DNA of 64,000 nucleotides from Jeotgalibaca ciconiae (lineage in GTDB: Bacteria; Bacillota; Bacilli; Lactobacillales; Aerococcaceae): contig NZ_CP034465.1 in NCBI RefSeq assembly GCF_003955755.1, forward strand, positions 2,722,001 through 2,786,000, in the 5' to 3' direction. Under the pieces are notes generated by a model. It ran no database searches. It was not told where the DNA came from and was given only the letters and a program-made list of their open reading frames with translations. Positions 60,283-64,000 of the stretch are shown here, one piece after another (positions within the stretch are counted from its first letter, which is position 1; every line of letters starts with the position of its first letter). A program made the position numbers and the translations under genes.

Positions 60283-60793
60283 TCTCGTCCACCACATCTT
60301 CTGTAATTTCTGACGGATAAGAATAGATTGCATAATCAAATCTATCTATATCCTTCAATGTTTTAATTGTATTCTGATAATTGTTATCATTCCACTTTAT
60401 TTCAAATCGAACTTGTGCATCGTCCTGTAAGAATTCATGTAAATCATTCATTGCTTGTCCTACGCTGACTCTTAAATTTTTACAAATCGATTCAATTGTA
60501 CCGCCGTATAAGCCATCCTCTTTATCAAATTCGATGGTAGCTAAATAGTTACTATTTTTAATATCTGATAACCGTGTATCATACAGCAATACAGCATCTT
60601 CGAAAACAAAATTATCATGAATATTAACCTTTTCGTATTGATCCGTCACTGTAGAATCTTTTTCTAGTGTAACAGGTATCATAACAACAATTTCAATGGT
60701 GTGTTTCTGTTTAAACCACTCTATTCTCCATTCACAAGGAAAGTGAAGGCTCTCCATTGTTTTCTGAATTTTATTGATGATGTTTTTTTGCAT
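60269..60793 (-). CDS. DUF3013-like protein of unknown function
   Basis: A 174-residue soluble, acidic protein without signal peptide or membrane segment. It resembles the DUF3013 family, which I recall as limited to Lactobacillales. Visible features are the N-terminal WRIEWFKQKHTIEIVV strand-like region and an acidic C-terminal tail rich in Asp and Glu. ATG start after a GGAGG site. It overlaps prmA by 14 bases and follows mpg by 20 bases, so expression is coupled to L11 methylation. No catalytic motif is visible and I cannot assign a function. Confidence 0.75.
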   Translation of the reverse strand: MQKNIINKIQKTMESLHFPCEWRIEWFKQKHTIEIVVMIPVTLEKDSTVTDQYEKVNIHDNFVFEDAVLLYDTRLSDIKNSNYLATIEFDKEDGLYGGTIESICKNLRVSVGQAMNDLHEFLQDDAQVRFEIKWNDNNYQNTIKTLKDIDRFDYAIYSYPSEITEDVVDENEVE

Positions 60794-60812
60794 ATATACC
60801 CCTCCATTCCAT

Positions 60813-61427
60813 TTATAGCCATCCCAAATCAGATGCTATTTTGCCTTTTCTTCTCGATACATAAGGATTCCCTTCAACAAAGAATCTCAACTCTTTTTCT
60901 GTCCAAATCCCTTTATTCGCTATACCAATTCGCGGCGATGAAAGAATCTTTTTAGGTTTACGGCTGAATGATTCATCGATAAATACTTGCTTACCAAAAA
61001 TTGATTCCCCATAATATTTCATCGTAATTCCTAAAGCTTTTGTTAAATTTCCAGGACCATTTGTTAACTGATATCCATGTTTAATTCGATTTTCTTCCAT
61101 TATTCCAATTCCTTCAAATGGCTCTATTGCTCTGATTAACACACCTTCTGGGATACCTTTTTCTTGCGTAATAATATTCAGTAAAACATGTGTATGCATG
61201 ACATGCACATATAACGTTCCAGCTTCTTGGAACATAGCATACGTTCGCTCTGTTTTTCTTCCTCCAAAACTATGAGCAGCCATATCCTCAATTCCCAAGT
61301 ACGCTTCAGTTTCCACAATGAAACCCGAAACTCTCTTTCCATCCTTTTCATGTACAAGTAGTTTTCCTAGTAAATTTTGAGCAATTTCTTTTGTCGTATA
61401 ATCTCCTTTAAAAAGCTTATCTATCAT
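60813..61427 (-). CDS. mpg: 3-methyladenine DNA glycosylase (AAG/MPG family)
   Basis: Removes alkylated purines from DNA. The 204-residue protein shows IVETEAYLGIEDMAAHSF with the catalytic Glu, RTYAMFQEAGTLYVHVMH, and NGPGNLTKALGI in the C-terminal half. ATG start at 61427. The upstream 250 bases to gpsB are AT-rich; they hold the divergent gpsB promoter, but I could not identify a clear promoter for mpg. Confidence 0.95.
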   Translation of the reverse strand: MIDKLFKGDYTTKEIAQNLLGKLLVHEKDGKRVSGFIVETEAYLGIEDMAAHSFGGRKTERTYAMFQEAGTLYVHVMHTHVLLNIITQEKGIPEGVLIRAIEPFEGIGIMEENRIKHGYQLTNGPGNLTKALGITMKYYGESIFGKQVFIDESFSRKPKKILSSPRIGIANKGIWTEKELRFFVEGNPYVSRRKGKIASDLGWL

Positions 61428-61578
61428 ATTTCATTCCTTACTATCGTCTATTTCTTTTTATCATAATTATTTTACCAAACTTTTCTATTATTAACTAATA
61501 TTCAAATATAGATCATAAACCTACTATAATAATGTTATCTTTTCATTTCTTTTTTGCTTTTCTAGGTCCTAGGTTCTA

Positions 61579-61607
61579 TTGTCATGTTCGTATTTATTTG
61601 ATATAAT
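61579..61607 (+). promoter_or_regulatory. Promoter of gpsB
   Basis: TTGTCA (61579-61584), 17-base spacer, TATAAT (61602-61607) preceded by TGA, an extended -10. A strong sigma-A promoter. Confidence 0.78.
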
Positions 61608-61687
61608 TGATAAGAACAAAACTTAATGAAAATAATCATATAACAATATCATTATCTTGAAAATGAACAAAGAACGAGGTGTGGTGG

Positions 61688-62038
61688 ATGGCTGATAAAA
61701 ACTTAACAACAAAGGATATTTTACAAAAAGAATTCAAAAACTCCATGAGAGGATATAACGTGAGTGAAGTAGATGAATTCTTAGATATGATTATCCGAGA
61801 CTATGAATCTTATCAAAAAGATATTGCTTATTTGCAGAGCGAAAATGAACGCATGCGCAGTCGTGTTGATGAATTAACAAAACAAGCTGCAATTGGAAAA
61901 CGAACACAATCAAGTGCTAGCCCTGGCAGTGGCGTAACGAATTTCGATATCCTAAAACGTCTTTCTAATCTAGAAAAACATGTCTTTGGCTCTAAATTAG
62001 AAGATCGTCAAGATGATGAAGAATTATTAAATGATTGA
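61688..62038 (+). CDS. gpsB: Cell-cycle protein GpsB
   Basis: DivIVA-like adaptor that positions wall synthases at the septum. 116 residues from the ATG at 61688; a GTG three codons upstream belongs to the ribosome-binding region (GAGGTG). The N-terminal DivIVA-like domain contains [25 protein letters not shown], followed by a coiled coil ([15 protein letters not shown]), a Ser/Gly linker and a short C-terminal helical domain for trimerisation ([14 protein letters not shown]). The gpsB-rnpB-ypsC order matches B. subtilis. The rnpB promoter overlaps its stop codon. Confidence 0.96.
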   Translation: MADKNLTTKDILQKEFKNSMRGYNVSEVDEFLDMIIRDYESYQKDIAYLQSENERMRSRVDELTKQAAIGKRTQSSASPGSGVTNFDILKRLSNLEKHVFGSKLEDRQDDEELLND

Positions 62039-62063
62039 TTTATACTCTAAAATTGAGTATAAT
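62035..62063 (+). promoter_or_regulatory. Promoter of rnpB
   Basis: TTGATT (62035-62040), 17-base spacer and a perfect TATAAT (62058-62063). The -35 box overlaps the gpsB stop codon, and a 12-base palindrome TAGCAATTGCTA follows at 62064-62075. Confidence 0.75.
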
Positions 62064-62090
62064 TAGCAATTGCTAGATTTCAGCTAAAAA

Positions 62091-62473
62091 CTCTGTAAAT
62101 TCTGGGTAATCGCGGTTTTCTTACGAAAACTGAGGAAAGTCCATGCTCACACAAGCTGCGATGCTTGTAGTGTTCGTGCTTAGCGAAACAATAAGCTAAG
62201 GCAATTTTAAAAATTGACGGCAGACAAAAAGGCTACGGATTTATCTATGCCTGAGTAATCTTGAAAGTGCCACAGTGACGAAGTATCAAGGGAAACTTTG
62301 ATAGTGGAACGGGTAAACCCCTCGAGTGAGCAACCCAAACATTGGTAGGGGCACTCTCTTTAGTAGGAAACGAACGAAAAAGAGAGGCAGTAATGCAGAT
62401 AGATGATTACCTCAGCGAATGAGGCCTGACTTTTTCGCTAGACAGAACATGGCTTACAGGAATTTACAGAATC
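62091..62473 (+). ncRNA. rnpB: RNase P RNA, class B (Bacillus type)
   Basis: Catalytic RNA that matures tRNA 5' ends. The outer P1 helix is formed by TCTGTAAATTC (62092-62102) and GAATTTACAGA (62460-62470). The conserved core elements GAGGAAAGTCCATGCTC near 62131 and GACAGAACATGGCTTACAGG before the 3' end are present. Length and internal helices fit the class B fold of low-GC Gram-positive bacteria. It lies between gpsB and ypsC, the usual Firmicutes location. The exact ends are estimated within about ten bases. Confidence 0.95.
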
Positions 62474-62550
62474 AGGTTTGAATTGATTGCATTCAGGCAT
62501 TTAAATTGTCGCTTAATCATGTTCAGAAAATATTTCAATGGAAATATTCA

Positions 62551-62582
62551 GGGCAGGACGAATGTCCTGCCCTTTTCTTTTT
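62551..62582 (+). terminator. Terminator downstream of rnpB
   Basis: GGGCAGGA / TCCTGCCC with a six-base loop, then TTTTCTTTTT. It stands between rnpB and ypsC. Confidence 0.9.
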
Positions 62583-62616
62583 GCTTAAAATTACTAATTA
62601 TCGAAAGGATGTAACT

Positions 62617-63759
62617 ATGAAACAATATCAATTAGTAGCAACCGCAGCAAGCGGAATTGAAGCCTTGACTGGTAATGAATTACGAGATATGGGGTACGAA
62701 GTACAAGTAGAAAATGGCAAAGTTTTTTTTAAAGGAAGCACAGAGGATATCATTAAAACAAATTTATGGTTACGTACTGGTGACCGGATTAAAATTGTTT
62801 TTGGTTCTTTCACAGCCAAAACGTTTGATGAATTATTCGAAAAAACAAAAGCATTGCCTTGGGAAGATTTATTGCCTATGGATGCAGCTTTTCCAGTATC
62901 TGGAAAGTCACATAAATCTACTCTCTACAGTGTTCCCGATTGTCAAGCAATTGTCAAAAAAGCCATTGTGGACCGTCTATCAAGTTTCTATCATCGCCGT
63001 GCCCGACTTCCTGAAACTGGAGCCGAGTACCCAATTGAAGTAGCGATTTTGAAAGACCAAGTTTCAATCACAGTAGATACTTCTGGATCAAGTCTATTCA
63101 AGCGAGGATACCGCACTGAGAAAGGCGGCGCTCCTATGAAAGAAAATATGGCAGCATCTTTGGTCAAGCTGACAAATTGGACACCGGATAAGCCTTTCTA
63201 CGATCCTACGTGCGGTTCTGGTACAATTGTCATTGAAGCAGCTCTAATTGGCTTAAATATTGCTCCTGGAGTACAACGTGGTTTTATTTCTGAAGATTGG
63301 AATATATTTGAAGAAAAAGAATGGGACAAATATCGAAATGAAGCAAAGTTAGCTGCTGATTATTCGAAAGAATTGGATATATTGGGAACAGATATTGACG
63401 GAAGAATGATTGAAATTGCGAAAAGAAACGCGGAAAAAGCCGGCGTAGAAGATTTTATTACATTTAAACAAATGCAGTTAAGTGATTTCCATACCGATAA
63501 AGAATATGGAGTCATCGTATCCAATCCTCCTTATGGAGAGCGTATGGACGATCAAGATTACGTAGAGAATTTATACAAACAAATGGGGGAAGTTTTCCGC
63601 CCTATGGAAACTTGGAGCAAATACGTCATTACAAGTGATTTGTTATTTGAAGAATTCTATGGTCAGAGAGCTACGAAGAAAAGAAAGCTGTATAATGGCC
63701 GTCTGCGTACAGATTATTTCCAATTTTGGGGGAAAAGACCTCCGCGTAAGAACAAGTAA
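62617..63759 (+). CDS. ypsC: YpsC/RlmL-type THUMP-domain rRNA methyltransferase
   Basis: Predicted SAM-dependent guanine-N2 methyltransferase of 23S rRNA, related to the RlmL half of the E. coli fused enzyme. 380 residues from the ATG at 62617 after AAAGGATG; a frame open back to 62506 would run through the rnpB terminator. The N-terminal THUMP region (about 1-155) is followed by a Rossmann methyltransferase with DPTCGSGTIVIEA near 191, LGTDIDGRMIEIA and the catalytic SNPPYGERM. The exact target base is not known from the sequence. Confidence 0.92.
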   Translation: MKQYQLVATAASGIEALTGNELRDMGYEVQVENGKVFFKGSTEDIIKTNLWLRTGDRIKIVFGSFTAKTFDELFEKTKALPWEDLLPMDAAFPVSGKSHKSTLYSVPDCQAIVKKAIVDRLSSFYHRRARLPETGAEYPIEVAILKDQVSITVDTSGSSLFKRGYRTEKGGAPMKENMAASLVKLTNWTPDKPFYDPTCGSGTIVIEAALIGLNIAPGVQRGFISEDWNIFEEKEWDKYRNEAKLAADYSKELDILGTDIDGRMIEIAKRNAEKAGVEDFITFKQMQLSDFHTDKEYGVIVSNPPYGERMDDQDYVENLYKQMGEVFRPMETWSKYVITSDLLFEEFYGQRATKKRKLYNGRLRTDYFQFWGKRPPRKNK

Positions 63760-63810
63760 GAAATACAGTTGTATATAAACCTTGAAGCACCTACAAAAAT
63801 TAAACGAATT

Positions 63811-63859
63811 AAAAAATCACAATAATATCTCTAGGAAGAGGTACTTATTGTGATTTTTT
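63811..63859. terminator. Bidirectional terminator between ypsC and the RNase H-like gene
   Basis: AAAAAATCACAATAA and its exact complement with a 19-base loop; T runs on both strands. The right arm covers the stop codon of the minus-strand gene. Confidence 0.85.
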
Positions 63860-64000
63860 ATTGGAATACAAAGCATTTTTAGCCAATTGATGAGCGCCTT
63901 TATTGTTCTTTTCTGGCACCCATTTTATATGAAAATCAGAAAAACGACTGACTAGCTCTAGAGACCGTGACAGCAACTCTTTATATTTATCATTACTTGT
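63845..64000 (-). CDS. RNase HI-like (reverse-transcriptase-like) protein, C-terminal part only
   Basis: The window holds the last 51 codons of a gene that continues to the right. The end of the product reads FHIKWVPEKNNKGAHQLAKN, the typical C terminus of YpeP-type RNase H-fold proteins, with the H and A of the NxxAHQLA motif. The stop codon lies within a terminator hairpin. Whether the catalytic acidic residues are intact cannot be seen. Its position next to ypsC is similar to other Firmicutes. Confidence 0.7.
   Translation of the reverse strand, partial: TSNDKYKELLSRSLELVSRFSDFHIKWVPEKNNKGAHQLAKNALYSNKKSQ

Noticed and set aside
62506-62616. N-terminal extension of ypsC
   Set aside because: It would translate the rnpB terminator hairpin and has no homology to the THUMP region; the ATG at 62617 has a good ribosome-binding site.

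Overview
The window is a stretch of low-GC Firmicutes chromosome made almost entirely of conserved housekeeping genes. Gene content and order point to the order Lactobacillales, with a Carnobacteriaceae-like genus as my best guess. The reasons are a RexB-like AddB without iron-sulfur cysteines, cdsA joined directly to rseP with no dxr between them (as expected of mevalonate-pathway users), a two-subunit glyQS under a T-box, a class B RNase P RNA, and AGGAGG ribosome-binding sites throughout. I see no prophage, insertion sequence, CRISPR array, tRNA or rRNA gene.

Layout. 1-2113 (minus): lspA-rluD, then pyrR behind a PyrR-type attenuator; the rest of a pyr operon probably lies left of base 1. 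2250-5008 (plus): three exported envelope proteins, namely a YkyA-type lipoprotein, a polysaccharide deacetylase lipoprotein and a secreted glycoside-hydrolase-like protein. 5061-12441 (minus): addB-addA recombination nuclease. 12581-17642 (minus): rimP-nusA-ylxR-ylxQ-infB-rbfA, with a possible attenuator in the rimP leader. 17800-28455 (minus): rpsB-tsf-pyrH-frr, then uppS-cdsA-rseP-polC; rpsB has a structured leader. 28692-34074: plsC-like acyltransferase, a heterodimeric ABC exporter behind yneF, and lexA with its own LexA box. 34087-39925 (minus): obg-rnz-lapA-like, a repeat element, recJ-apt. 40194-43432 (minus): glyQS behind a glycine T-box. 43494-47417 (minus): rpsU, then phoH-ybeY-dgkA-era-recO. 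47572-48897: divergent zur and ppsR. 48999-53400 (minus): hisS-aspS behind a T-box, then nfo. 53507-54895 (plus): SH3b amidase. 54936-57619 (minus): rel-dtd. 57889-61427 (minus): mpg, a DUF3013-like gene, prmA, rsmE, deoC. 61579-63759 (plus): gpsB, rnpB and an YpsC/RlmL methyltransferase. The 3' end of an RNase H-like gene closes the window.

How the parts fit. Most genes serve gene expression: initiation factor, ribosome assembly, tRNA charging, rRNA modification and RNase P. Others serve DNA repair (addAB, recJ, recO, nfo, mpg, lexA) and the cell envelope (uppS, cdsA, dgkA, lspA, plsC, gpsB, amidase). The richest non-coding content is RNA-based control: one pyr attenuator, two T-boxes, candidate leaders for rpsB and rimP-nusA, and a hairpin between rpsB and tsf.

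I did not find a convincing new multi-gene system. The items most worth a second look are a two-copy hairpin-rich intergenic repeat, the rpsB leader, the rimP-nusA leader terminator, the hisS T-box with an apparent aspartate specifier, and an 87-residue acidic tail on NusA. Start codons given here often differ from the longest reading frame; each choice rests on the visible ribosome-binding site.
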